Source of the DNA: Aegilops tauschii subsp. strangulata
Lineage: Eukaryota; Streptophyta; Magnoliopsida; Poales; Poaceae
NCBI RefSeq assembly: GCF_002575655.3
Contig: NC_053037.3
Coordinates: 50,232,242-50,296,241, forward strand
Direction of reading: 5' to 3'
DNA: 64,000 nt
Shown here: positions 21,491 through 33,800 of the stretch, in pieces
How positions within the stretch are numbered: the first letter of the stretch is position 1
Layout: every line of letters starts with the position of its first letter
Notes under the pieces: model-generated
Database searches by the model: none
Told to the model about the DNA's origin: nothing
The model's input: only the letters and a program-made list of their open reading frames with translations
Translations under genes and position numbers: made by a program

Positions 21491-22655
21491 TGTCGGGGGT
21501 TGGGTGCGACATATGCCAATGGATGGCTTATCATGGTGGGAGCGAGTAGAACGTCGCCGGTGCCTGGAAGCGGGATAAGGCGTAGACACGAAGGCCGGCG
21601 CACTTTACCCAGGTTCGGGGCTCTCCTAGGAGATAACACCCCTAGTCCTGCTCTGCGGGGTCTCCGCATGATCACTAAGGCACAAGTGAATACAATGGTG
21701 CTCCTCGAGCTGTATGCCAGAGGTAGGAGAAGGCAAGGCTAGCTCTCTCCTTTCTCTATGGGTTGGTCTAGTTCTAACAGGTTGGGAACCCTTTGCATGG
21801 TTTCCCTGGGGGGTTTATATAGGCCTACCCCCCAGGGGTACAATAGTAATCCGGCCGGGTGTAGGACCCGGCTGTCAGTCTCTCTGGTTGCCGGCTTCTC
21901 CGCCGACTACTGGGGCCCGCCGCCTGGTCCGGTACGGGGCCGACAAGCCGCCTCCGCCGCTCACGGGTCCTGTCGGCTGCTGATCACTGTAGCCGTGATG
22001 TTAACGACGCAGGCTTGGTCAGGGGAGCGTGGCTACAGCCCCGCCGCCTGGCGGGCGATTACTGTAGCCACTCTGCGTCTTGTCTGGTTAATGGCGCGTG
22101 GGGCCCGAGGAAGGGGATGGCCGACTGCTGGAGGCCGACCTCTCTCGGATCCGACTGGTGGGGCTCTAGCCGTCTTCCGGGCTCTCGCTGATCGGTGGGG
22201 CCTGTCGTCCCCTGGCCGTCCCGACAGGCTGTCGTGGGAGTAGGGCCCCGCCTACTTGTGCTGACGTCAGGGGTGGAGTGGCAACAGTGCCCTGCCGGGC
22301 GGAGATCTCCGCTGGTACGGTGCACTGTGGCCACGCCCGTCCCTGGATCGGGGGGGGGAGGGATGGGCTACGCTGTAGCCACTCCCTGTCTTGTCTTTCT
22401 TGATGAGGGCGCAGGCTTCGTTGGCGCCACGGGCCGACTGCTAGGGGCCGGCTTCTCTAGAAGCCGCCCACTAGGAGTCGGCTTGCCTTGATGCGAGCTT
22501 CTGGGACTCGGCCGCCTTCAGGCAGCCGACTATTCCTCTAGCCGGCCACCAGAAGGCAGCACCTCGTCTTGAGGCCTTGAGGGGCGCAGCCAGCCCCGAT
22601 GTCTTGAAAGGCTCTGGGTCTCGGGTTAGCCTACCCGTGGCCCATTACTCCGACA
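21491..22655 (-). repeat. R6 3' LTR
   Basis: 1165 bases. It shares with the other R6 LTR and the R1 LTR a TATA block (near 21814) and the open frame coding for MRRPRRAGLGVLSPRRAPNL. GC-rich U3 portion at 21850-22650. Confidence 0.9.
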
Positions 22656-23189
22656 ATAGTCCCCGAAGCTGGTGAGGTGCCACGGCTGAGCAGCCGAGGA
22701 ACCTCAGCAGTTTCTTTCTCCGAGAGCCGAGGTGGAGTTTCGTCCGGCTTTTGCCGAGCCGACTGGCGGGAGTCGGCCTCGTCCAGCCTGACCTATCCAA
22801 ACTTCGAATGCGGCGGCGGGAACCAAGTGGCGTGCTTGCTAAGCCTCCAGGCTGCCGCCCGTTCTGGGCATGTCACGTGGCGTCGAGCGGCCGGGCCAGT
22901 CTGCCAGCCCATGCTCGCGATGGGACGCGCCTGCTCGCGAGGCCCGCCACTACCACGCCTCGGCACATGAGCGGATCCGTTGCGGCCGAGGTGGGTGGTT
23001 GAGGTTCCCCCGGAGTTACTGCACGCAGTAACTCACACGATAAACGTGGGGGGGCGTGGGATCGTGGGTGCAGTAAATCCCACGATCGCCCCCTCGGCTT
23101 CGCAACCCGTAGGCCTATAAGTAGGGGGAGGAGGGGGAGCGGCGGAGCACGCGCGTCCCTCCTCCCCATTCTTTCCTCCTTCTTCTTCC
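22656..23189 (+). other. R6 segment with remains of the antisense-gene promoter
   Basis: Lies between the 3' LTR and the truncated pol. No sense coding. On the plus strand it holds a TATA box (TATAAGTA, 23116-23123) in a C/G-rich context followed by a pyrimidine-rich leader (TCCTCCTTCTTCTTCC) that would be the 5' UTR of an antisense gene, as at the matching place in R9. The antisense coding part is gone: the sequence passes straight into pol at about 23190. Whether transcription starts here is not known. Confidence 0.55.
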
Positions 23190-25577
23190 TCTTTGAGGAT
23201 TGCTTGGCCTTGCTCTGGCTCTACGCAGCGCTGGTAAACTCTAGTGACACTGCGCCTCACAAGCTCTCTGTTGACTATGGTGTATGCTGCTGCCCGGCGT
23301 TGCACTTGCCGGGCCGAGATCTCATCAGCCGACAGCTCTTTGTGCACCAGGAAGTTGAGGATGGGCTGGGCCCATGAAGGTGCTGCGATTTCTTTGACTA
23401 CTAGGACTGCTACTTGCACAAGGGCGGTTGGGCCGGGAGATGGCGGGTTGGAGTCAGCTGTCGCCGCCGCTTGCTGAGTTGATGAAGTCCCCGGGCCGAT
23501 TACTGCAGTCCCCGGGCCGGGTTCTGAAGTCCCCAAGCCGACTGCTGCGGTCCCCGAGCCGGGTTCTGAAGTCCCGGGGCTGGGTGCGGCTGTTGCAGTC
23601 CCCGGGTCGCCTGTCGAATTCCTTGTGCCGGCTGCTGGGGTCCTCAAGTCGGATCCGACTGCTTCAGGAGGAGCCGGCACAAAGATGGAATCCGACTCTG
23701 GCGATGGCTTGACAGACGGCTTGAGGAGGCGTTGTAGGGCGACGTCGATTGGTATTGCCTGACGGGTGGAACCGATTCATGCCAAGGCATCTGCTTGCTC
23801 ATTGTCATTCCTTGGCACATGGAGAAACTCGCATCCTTCAAAGTATCCACTGAGTTGCTGTACGAGGAAGCGGTAGCTTGCCATGTTTGCATCCTTCGCG
23901 TCCCAGTCGCCCGACGACTGCTGGACCACCAAATAAGAGTCACCATAGCACAGGATCCGGCGAATGCCGAGTTCTTTGGCAAGCCGGAGCCCGTGAATGA
24001 GTGCCTCGTATTCAGTGACGTTGTTGGAGGCGGGAAAATGGATTTGCAGCACATATCTGAGCTTGTCGCCTTTGGGAGAGGTGAGGACGATGCCGGCTCC
24101 CAAACCGGTGCGCATATTGGAACCATCAAAATGCATCCGCCAATGGGTGGAGTCGGGCGCTGGCGGCAGGTACTGGGTCTCGGCCCAATTGACGAGAAAG
24201 TCGGCCAGCGCTTGTGACTTGATGGCGGTTCGAGGCTGGTAGTAGATGGTGTAGGGGGCCAAATCAATGGCCCATTTGGCCACTCGGCCTGAAGCGTCTT
24301 GGCTTCCAATGATCTCGGCTAGTGGAGCTGTGCAGACCACGGTGATTGGGTGCTTTTGAAAATACGGCTTCAATTTCTTGGCGGCAAAGTGCACGCCATA
24401 GCACATCTTCTGATAGTGGGGGTAGTTTTGCTTGGAGGCTGACAGCACTTCACTCAGGTAATACACCGGTCTCTGGACTGGTAGTGCCTTGCCTTCTTCC
24501 TTGCGTTCTACCACTATGACTGTGCTGACCACCCGGCTGGTGGCAGCGATGTAGAGGAGCATAGGCTCTTTAGGAGTCAGAGCCGCCAGGACAGGTGGAG
24601 TGGTCAACATCTTCTTGAGCTGGAGAAAAGCTTCATCCGCCTTGTCGTTCCACTTGAAAAAAGTGGTCTTCTTCATGAGCTGGTACAGGGGAAGAGCCTT
24701 CTCTCCCAGCCGACTGATGAAACGGCTGATGGACGCCAAACAGACGGTGAACTTTTGCACATCCAGCAGTTGGGTGGTCACTTCCATTCTCCCGATGGCC
24801 TTGATCTTCACAGGGTTGCACTCTATGCCGCGCTCTGAGACCAGGAATCCAAGAAGTTGGCTGGCTGGTACTCCGAAGACGCATTTCTCCGGGTTGAGCT
24901 TGATTTGAAATCGGCGCAAGTTCTCAAAGGTCTCCTTGAGGTCTTCTAGCAGCGTTCCACGCTTCTCCGTCTTCACCACAACATCGTCCACATAAACGTG
25001 GGCATTTTCTGCCGAGTTGTTTGAGGAGGCACTTCTGCATGCAACGTTGAAACGTGGCGCCGGCATTCCTCAAGCCGAACGTCATGGTCAAGTAGCAGAA
25101 GTCTCCAAATGGTGTGATGAAGGCGGTCTTCAGTCTGTTGGCCGGGTTCAGCTTGATCTGGTGATACCCTGAGTATGCATCCAAGAAACTCAACAGCTCG
25201 CATCCGGCTGTGGAGTCTATCACTTGGTCAATTCTCGGCAAAGCAAAGGGGTCCTTGGGGCAGGATTTGTTGAGGCTGGTATAATCTATACACATGCGCC
25301 ACTGCTTGTTTTTCTTCAACACAAGGACTGGGTTGGTCAGCCACTCTGGAAAGAATATTTCCATCATGAAGCCGGCTGCCAGCAGCCGGGCTATCTCTTC
25401 TCCAATGACTCTTCTCTTCTCTGCTGACAGGCGGCGCAAGGGCTGCCTGACCGGCTTGGCATCAGACCGGACATGTAGCTTGTGCTCGGCGAAATCCGTC
25501 GGAACACCCGGCATGTCTTTGGGAGACCATGCAAAGATATCCCGATTCTCACGGAGAAAATCAACGAGCTCGCCTTC
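23190..25577 (-). pseudogene. pol: R6 pol fragment: RT and RNase H, no integrase
   Basis: Follows the TAG at 25578-25580. RT begins at 25514 (MPGVPTDF); a one-base insertion near 25012 (CATTTTC versus CATTTC in R1) shifts the frame at the YVDD region; the next frame continues from HVYVDDVVVKTEK through both RNase H regions to a TGA at 23777-23779, where R1 has an Arg codon (ALART), a C-to-T change. The frame then continues through the Pro-Gly-Thr linker to ILKE near 23200, where the R1 match stops. The integrase zinc finger, DD35E core and C-terminal module are absent. Confidence 0.88.
23485..23629 (-). repeat. R6 pol linker: seven imperfect 21-bp units
   Basis: Unit starts near 23485, 23506, 23527, 23548, 23569, 23596 and 23617 (spacings 21, 21, 21, 21, 27, 21). 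Two units more than in R1, with the 27-base spacing conserved next to the last unit pair. Confidence 0.8.
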
Positions 25578-28500
25578 CTATTTGCTATCAAGGTTCGCAC
25601 CTATGACAGCGTGCCTCTCCGGGTGCTCCGGGTCCAAGGGTATCTTCTTTGTCTCTTTGGCCGGCTTGAATGAGCCCTCGGCTTCCGACTCCTTGGGTTG
25701 GGTGACATTTCCGGCTGCTTGCCTGCCATCGCCACAACTCGGTCAAGGAGCCGTTTCTCAGCTGCGATCACAAGGGACTTGGCCAGCCAACTGCTATCTG
25801 CCACACAAGCGGACGACTTCTTGTAGTCCCCGGCTATGGTCAGAATTCCCTTGGAACTCGGCATCTTCATCTTGAGGTAAGCATAGTGGGGGACCGCCAT
25901 GAACTTGGCCAGAGCAGGCCGGCCAAGTAGTGCATGGTATGGGCTCTCAAGGTCCACCACCTCAAACCAGACTGGCTCTCGGCGGAAATGATCTTTGTCT
26001 CCGAAGAGGACGTCTATCTGGATCTTGCCGATTGGTGAGCAGGAAAGGCCAGGAACTATGCCATGGAATACAGTCCGACTGGGCTGAAGCTGCCTTTGCT
26101 TGATTCCTAACTTCTCCATGGTATCCTTGTACAGGATGTTGATGCTGCTGCCGCCATCTATCAGAACTCGGGAGAAGCGAGCAGCTCGCCTATCAGTGGC
26201 AAAGGTGGCATCCAGAACCAGGGCGTAGGAGCCGGGGTTGGGCATCACTTCCGGGTGGTCGGCTCTGCTCCAGCTGATGGGCTTCTTGGAGCAATGCATG
26301 AACTCGGGGGTCTCTGATGCTACTGCATTTACTTCTTGTTGTCGTTGCCGTCTGCTGTGCTTATCGTCGGCCACGCTGGTGAACACGACATAAGCCCCGT
26401 GCTCTTCGGGATACTCGTCTTGTATGGCTCCGACTGGTCGAACTGCCAGCTGCTGGGGTGGAGGAGGAGGCGGCTGCCCAGCAGGCGGAGGAGGCAGAAG
26501 GCTGTCACCCTTGGCGATCCTAGTGAGCCAATGGCACTTCCGAGTGGTGTGGTTGGACAGCTTCGCGCCGTTGTGAAATTTGCAGGGCGCGTCAAGAGTC
26601 TGCTCATACGAGAAAGCAGGCAACCAATTGGGCTTGCCACCCTTCTGGCGCTTGGATGGAGGCTGCCCTTCTGGCTGCTAGTCTTCGACTGTCGCCACCT
26701 GCTGGCTTGTGGAAGCCGGCTGCATGGCCGTGCGCTTATTGTCGCTTGGTTGTTGGCGCCGACTGGTGTCGCCCGCTGGGGTCCGTGGAGCTTGAGGGGC
26801 CACTTTGCCAGATGCATCAACTTGGATCTCTGCCTTCATGGAGGAGTCGGCCGTGGCATATTTATCTGCTATGATCAGCAGCTCGTCGAGGGTCGCCGGC
26901 TCGTCGCAGAGAAGCCTGTGCTTGAGAAGGGTGCCCTCTCGGCACCCGGCAGTGAAGTACTCGATGGCCTGCACCTCGTGCACGCCCTCACAAGAGTTGC
27001 GGAGCTCAGCCCAGCGTGTGAGGTAGTCACGAGTCGACTCGTTGGGGCCTTGGACGCACAAGGAGAGTTGGCGAGGCTTGGGCGGCCGCTTGTATGTGCT
27101 GGTGAAGTTGCGGACGAAGGCTTCGGTGAAGTCGACCCAACTGTTGATGCTGCGGGGCTTCAGGCTGTTCAGCCATGTCCGGGCCGTGCCCTGGAGCATG
27201 AGAGGAACATACTTCACGGCAACGCGCTTGTTGCCGTTCGCGATGCTGACGGTTGTGGAGTAGTCGACCAGCCAGTCTTCCGGCTTCACGGAGCCGGTGT
27301 ATTTGGGCGTGTCTCTCGGGAGCGTGAATCCTTTGGGGAAGGGCTCATCTCGAATGCGGGGGCCAAAACAAGGCGGACCCAGCTCATCTTCTTCTTCTAG
27401 CGCCTGGGATCGGTTGAGACGGTCGATCCAGTGGCGGGCATCGTTCTCTCCGACTCCTTCTCGACGGCCAAGGCGGTCGCCGAGTGTCGGGTGTTCAACA
27501 GGCGGCAGGGAGACGCGCCTTTCCCTGCGAGGGGGAGGAGACGGGTAGTCGTCCCGTAGTTCCACTGCTCTTGGGCGGCCGTCTTGGTCGCGCTCGATAG
27601 TGATGTGAGTCTGGCTGCGGCTGGCAGCCGGCTCCTTGTCTCTTCTCCCGCGGGCGCCACCAGTCAGCGTTCGGGAGGTCGCGCCTTGATCTCGGCGGGG
27701 AGGCGGATCGTCATTTCGCCGGTTAGGCGCTTCAGTGCGGCAGCCGGCCTCGTGCTGCTCAGCAGCCGCGTCGAGGAGTCGCTGGACGTGCTCCGCCATC
27801 TGGCGACGCTCTTCGCCCTCGAACTTGTCCAGCTCTTCTGCTGCCGCCTGGGCAGCTCGTATGTTTTCCGCTGGCGTGGCGTAGACGGGGCGATCTGCCC
27901 CGAATAGGCTGGCGATGGCCACGCTGCGTTGCCGGACCGTGCCGATATGGCTAGGCCCATCAAGAGCCGGCGTGCCACCCACAGCGCGGTCCATCTCGCG
28001 CTGGTAGGCCTCCGACAGGCGTCTCATGTTGGCCAGCTTCTTGGCGCTCTCGACGAGCTGGACGCGGCGCGCTTTCAGCGTCTCAGCGTCGGCATCTTCT
28101 GGAATAGGCGCCGTCAGGTCTTGCAGTGCTGCGTCGAGCGGGTCGTGAGCGCCTCCGCCGGAGTGCTCGCTGTGGCCAATGACTAGCACCTCCGTGACGG
28201 CGCTTCCGCCGCTCTCCGCGCGAGGAAGCGGCTCGTCATAGATCACCATGTTGGTGGGGAACGCGTCAATTGACGCTGTGTCGGAGTCGACAAGCATCGG
28301 GTCGGTGGAGCCAACCGACTCCAAGTCTACAGCAGGCTCGCTGGCGACATGGAGCTGATCGAGGAGGCTGGCGAGGCGGCCCTCAGGGCCATTGGTGCCC
28401 GCATCATACGCGGGCTCGTCGGAGAGGCGAACCTCGTCGACAAGATCAGCGAGGCAGCTCGCCGTGTAGGCGACCTCCACGCCATGCAGCACGTCGGCGC

Positions 28501-28789
28501 AGACTCCGTCCGGCGTGCCGGGCTGGCTGCGCTCGCCTGGGAGGAACAGGGTTCCCGTCCAGAACAGGTCTCCGGTCGACGGTGCACCTCGCCCCACGGT
28601 GGGCGCCAAATGTCGGGGGTTGGGTGCGACATATGCCAATGGATGGCTTATCATGGTGGGAGCGAGTAGAACATCGCTGGTGCCTGGAAGCGGGATAAGG
28701 CGTAGACACGAACGCCGGCGCACTTTACCCAGGTTCGGGGCTCTCCTAGGAGATAACACCCCTAGTCCTGCTCTGCGGGGTCTCCGCAT
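25578..28789 (-). pseudogene. gag-pro: R6 gag-protease, one nonsense and one frameshift
   Basis: The frame is open from ATG 28789 (MRRPRRAGLG, inside the LTR, same position as in R1) through the PBS and Gag core to a TAG at 26678, where R1 has a Glu codon (EEQPEE). It continues in the same frame with the CKFHNGAKLSNHTTRKC knuckle and protease LIDGGSSINILY to a one-base deletion near 25693, which shifts the last residues; the ancestral frame ends at the TAG 25578-25580. Protein identity with R1 is high across the region upstream of the shared internal ATG (28297). Confidence 0.87.
28591..28608 (-). other. R6 primer-binding site, tRNA-Lys type
   Basis: Minus strand TGGCGCCCACCGTGGGGC, two bases from the LTR end (28611). 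From memory a full match to plant tRNA-Lys. Confidence 0.82.
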
Positions 28790-28987
28790 ATGATCACTAA
28801 GGCACAAGTGAATACAATGGTGCTCCTCGAGCTGGATGCCAGAGGTAGGAGAAGGCAAGGCTAGCTCTCTCCTTTCTCTATGGGTTGGTCTAGTTCTAAC
28901 AGGTTGGGAACCCTTTGCATGGGTGCCCTGGGGGGTTTATATAGGCCTACCCCCCAGGGGTACAATAGTAATGCGGCCGGGTGTAGG

Positions 28988-30723
28988 TGTTGGGAACGTA
29001 GTAATTTCAAAAAAATTCCTACGCATATGCAAGATCATGGTGATGCATAGCAACGAGAGGGGAGAGTGTTGTCCATGTACCCTCGTAGACCGAAAGCGGA
29101 AGCGTTAACACAACGCGGTTGATGTAGTCGTACGTCTTCACGATCCGACCGATCAAGTACCGAACGTACGACACCTCCGAGTTCAGCACACGTTCAGCTC
29201 AATGACGTCCCTCGAACTCCGATCCAGCCGAGTGTTGAGGGAGAGTTTCGTCAGCACGACGGCGTGGTGACGATGATGATGTTCTACCGACGCAGGGCTT
29301 CGCCTAAGCACCGTTACGATATAATCGAGGTGTAATATGGTGGAGGGGGGCACCGCACACGGCTAAGAGATCAATGATCAATTGTTGTGTCTATGGGGTG
29401 CCCCCCTGCCCCCATATATAAAGGATCAAAGGGGGGAGGTGCGGCCAGCCTTGGGGCGCACCAGGAGGAGTCCTACTCCCACCGGGAGTAGGACTCCCCC
29501 CCTTTTCCTAGTTGGATTAGGACTTGGGAGGGGGGAAAGAGGAGAGGGAGAAGAAGGAAGGGGGGCGCCGCCCCCTTCTCCTTGTCCTATTCGGACTAGG
29601 GGGAGGGGCGCGCGGCCCAGCCCTAGCCGCCTCTCCTCTCTTCCACCTAGGCCCACTAAGGCCCATTATGTCGCCGGGGGGTTCCGGTAACCTCCCGGTA
29701 CTCCGGTAAAATCCCGATTTCACCCGGAACAGTTCCGATATCCAAACATAGGCTTCCAATATATCAATCTTTATTTCTCGACCATTTCGAGACTCCTCGT
29801 CATGTCCGTGATCACATCCGGGACTCCAAACAACCCTCGGTACATCAAAACATATAAACTCATAATATAACTGTCATCGAAAGGTTAAGCGTGCGGACCC
29901 TACGGGTTCGAGAACTATGTAGACATGACCGAGACACGTCTCCGGTCAATAACCAATAGCGGAACCTGGATGCTCATATTGGCTCCAACATATTCTACGA
30001 AGATCTTTATCGGTCAGACCGCATAACAACATACGTTGTTCCCTTTGTCATCGGTATGTTACTTGCCCGAGATTCGATTGTCGGTATCTCAATACCTAGT
30101 TCAATCTCATTACCGGCAAGTCTCTTTACTCGTTCTGTAATACATCATCTTGCAACAAACTCATTAGTTGCAATGCTTGCAAGGCTTAAGTGATGTGCAT
30201 TACCGAGAGGGCCTAGAGATACCTCTCCGACAATCGGAGTGACAAATCCTAATCTCGAAATACGCCAACCCAACAAGTACCTTCGGAGACACCTGTAGAG
30301 CACCTTTATAATCACCCAGTTACGTTGTGACGTTTGGTAGCACACAAAGTGTTCCTCCGGTATTCGGGAGTTGCATAATCTCATAGTCATAGGAACATGT
30401 ATAAGTCATGAAGAAAGTAATAGCAACATACTAAACAATCGAGTGCTAAGCTAACGAAATGGGTCAAGTCAATCACATCATTCTCCTAATGATGTGATCC
30501 CGTTAATCAAATGACAACTCATGTCAATGGCTAGGAAACATAACCATCTTTAATCAACGAGCTAGTCAAGTAGAGGCATACTAGTGACACTCTGTTTGTC
30601 TATGTATTCACACAAGTATTATGTTTCCAGTTAATACAATTCTAGCATGAATAATAAACATTTATCATGATATAAGGAAATAAATAATAACTTTATTATT
30701 GCCTCTAGGGCATATTTCCTTCA
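28988..30723 (-). repeat. R7 3' LTR
   Basis: 1736 bases, ending at TTCCTTCA. Just inside (30724-30740) the minus strand reads GCAAGTGGGAGAC, the polypurine tract. A perfect inverted repeat lies at 29467-29497. Confidence 0.93.
29467..29497. repeat. Perfect 14-bp inverted repeat in the R7 LTR
   Basis: GGAGTCCTACTCCC and its reverse complement are separated by three bases (ACC). The same hairpin is present in the other R7 LTR near 36465-36495. Confidence 0.85.
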
Positions 30724-30890
30724 GTCTCCCACTTGCACTAGAGTCAATAATCTAGATTACACAGTAATGATTCTTACACCCATGGAGCCTTGGTGCTGAT
30801 CATGTTTTGCTCGTGGAAGAGGCTTAGTCAACGGGTCTGCAACATTCTGATCCGTATGTATCTTGCAAATTTCTATGTCTCCCACCTGGA

Positions 30891-33800
30891 CTAAATCCGG
30901 ATGGAATTTAAGCGTCTTTTGATGTGCTTGGTTCTCTCGTGAAATCTGGATTCCTTTGCTAAGGCAATTGCACCAGTATTGTCACAAAAGATTTTCATTG
31001 GACCAGATGCACTAGGTATGACACCTAGATCGGATATGAACTCCTTCATCCAGACTCCTTCATTTGCTGCTTCCGATGCAGCTATGTACTCCGCTTCACA
31101 CGTAGATCCCGCCACGACGCTTTGTTTAGAACTGCACCAACTGACAGCTCCACCGTTCAATGTAAACACGTATCCGGTTTGCGATTTAGAATCGTCCGGA
31201 TCAGTGTCAAAGCTTGCATCGACGTAACCATTTACGATGAGCTCTTTGTCACCTCCATAAACGAGAAACATATCCTTAGTCCTTTTCAGGTATTTCAGGA
31301 TGTTCTTGACCGTTGTCCAGTGATCCACTCCTGGATTACTTTGGTACCTTCCTGCCAGACTTATAGCAAGGCACACATCAGGTCTGGTACACAACATTGC
31401 ATACATGATAGAGCCTATGGCTGAAGCATAGGGAACATCTTTCATCTTCTCTCTATCTTCTGCAGTGGTCGGGCATTGAGTCTTACTCAACTTCACACCT
31501 TGTAACATAGGCAAGAACCCTTTCTTTGCTTGATCCATTTTGAACTTCTTCAAAACTTTGTCAAGGTATGTGCTTTGTGAAAGTCCAATTAAGCGTCTTG
31601 ATCTATCTCTATAGATCTTGATGCCCAATATATACGCAGCTTCACCGAGGTCTTTCATTGAAAAACTCTTATTCAAGTATCCCTTTATGCTATCCAGAAA
31701 TTCTATATCATTTCCAATCAGCAATATGTCATCCACATATAATATCAGAAATGTTACAGAGCTCCCACTCACTTTCTTGTAAATATAAGCTTCTCCAAAA
31801 GTCTGTACAAAACCAAATGCTTTGATCACACTATCAAAGCGTTTATTCCAACTCCGAGAGGCTTGCACCAGTCCATAAATGGATCGCTGGAGCTTGCACA
31901 CTTTGTTAGCTCCCTTTGGATCGAAAAAACCTTCCGGTTGCATCATATACAATTCTTCTTCCAGAAATCCATTCAGGAATGCAGTTTTGACATCCATTTG
32001 CCAAATTTCATAATCATAAAATGCGGCAATTGCTAACATGATTCGGACAGACTTAAGCATCGCTACGGGTGAGAAGGTCTCATCGTAGTCAATCCCTTGA
32101 ACTTGTCGAAAACCTTTCGCAACAAGTCGAGCTTTATAGACAGTAACATTACCGTCAGCGTCAGTCTTCTTCTTGAAGATCCATTTATTTTCAATGGCTT
32201 GCCGATCATCGGGCAAGTCAACCAAAGTCCATACTTTGTTCTCATACATGGATCCTATCTCGGATTTCATGGCCTCAAGCCATTTTGCGGAATCTGGGCT
32301 CACCATCGCTTCTTCATAGTTCGTAGGTTCGTCATGATCTAGTAACATAACTTCCAGAACAGGATTACCGTACCACTCTGGTGCGGATCTTACTCTGGTT
32401 GACCTACGAGGTTCAGTAACAACTTGATCTGAAGTTCCATGATCATCATCATTAACTTCCTCACTAATTGGTGTAGGCGTTACATGAACCGGTTTCTGTG
32501 ATGAACTATATTCCAATAAGGGAGCAGGTACAGTTACCTCATCAAGTTCTACTTTCCTCCCACTCACTTCTTTCGAGAGAAACTCCTTCTCCAGAAAAAT
32601 TCCGAATTTAGCAACAAAAGTTTTGCCTTCGGATCTGTGATAGAAGGTGTACCCAACAGTCTCCTTTGGGTATCCTATGAAGACACATTTCTCTAATTTG
32701 GGTTCGAGCTTATCAGGTTGAAGTTTTTTCACATAAGCATCGCAGCCCCAAACTTTAAGAAACGACAACTTTGGTTTCTTGCCAAACCACAGTTCATAAG
32801 GCGTCGTCTCAACGGATTTTGATGGTGCCCTATTTAACGTGAATGTGGCCGTCTCTAAAGCATAACCCCAAAATGATAGCGGTAAATCAGTAAGAGACAT
32901 CATAGATCGCACCATATCTAGTAGAGTACGATTACGACGTTTGGACACACCATTACGCTGTGGTGTTCCGGGTAGCGTGAGTTGCGAAACTATTCCGCAT
33001 TGTTTCAAATGTAGACCAAACTCGTAACTCAAATATTCTCCTCCACGATCTGATCGTAGAAACATTATTTTCTTGTTACGATGATTTTCAACTTCACTCT
33101 GAAATTGTTTGAACTTTTCAAATGTTTTAGACTTATGTTTCATTAAGTAGATATACCCATATCTGCTCAAATCATCTGTGAAGGTGAGAAAATAACGATA
33201 TCCGCCACGAGCCTCAATATTCATCGGACCACATACATCTGTATGTATGATTTCCAACAAATCTGTTGCTCTCTCCATAGTTCCGGAGAACGGCGTTTTA
33301 GTCATCTTGCCCATGAGGCACGGTTCGCAAGTACCAAGTGATTCATAATCAAGTGATTCCAAAAGTCCATCAGTATGGAGTTTCTTCATGCGCTTTACAC
33401 CGATATGACCTAAACGGCAGTGCCACAAATAAGTTGCACTATCATTATTAACTCCGCATCTTTTGGCTTCAATATTATGAATATGTGTATCACTACTATC
33501 GAGATTCAACAAAAATAGACCACTCTTCAAGGGTGCATGACCATAAAAGATATTACTCATATAAATAGAACAACCATTATTCTCTGATTTAAATGAATAA
33601 CCGTCTCGCATCAAACAAGATCCAGATATAATGTTCATGCTTAACGCTGGCACCAAATAACAATTATTTAGGTCTAAAACTAATCCTGAAGGTAGATGTA
33701 GAGGTAGCGTGCCGACCGCGATCACATCAACTTTGGAACCATTTCCCACGCGCATCGTCACCTCGTCCTTAGCCAATCTTCGCTTAATCCGTAGCCCCTG

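Noticed and set aside
26336..27400. 354-codon plus-strand frame
   Set aside because: Shadow of R6 gag.
30145..30390. Short frames repeated in Copia LTRs (also 37141-37386 and 19365-19586)
   Set aside because: They recur because the LTRs are copies; no start context or domain supports translation.
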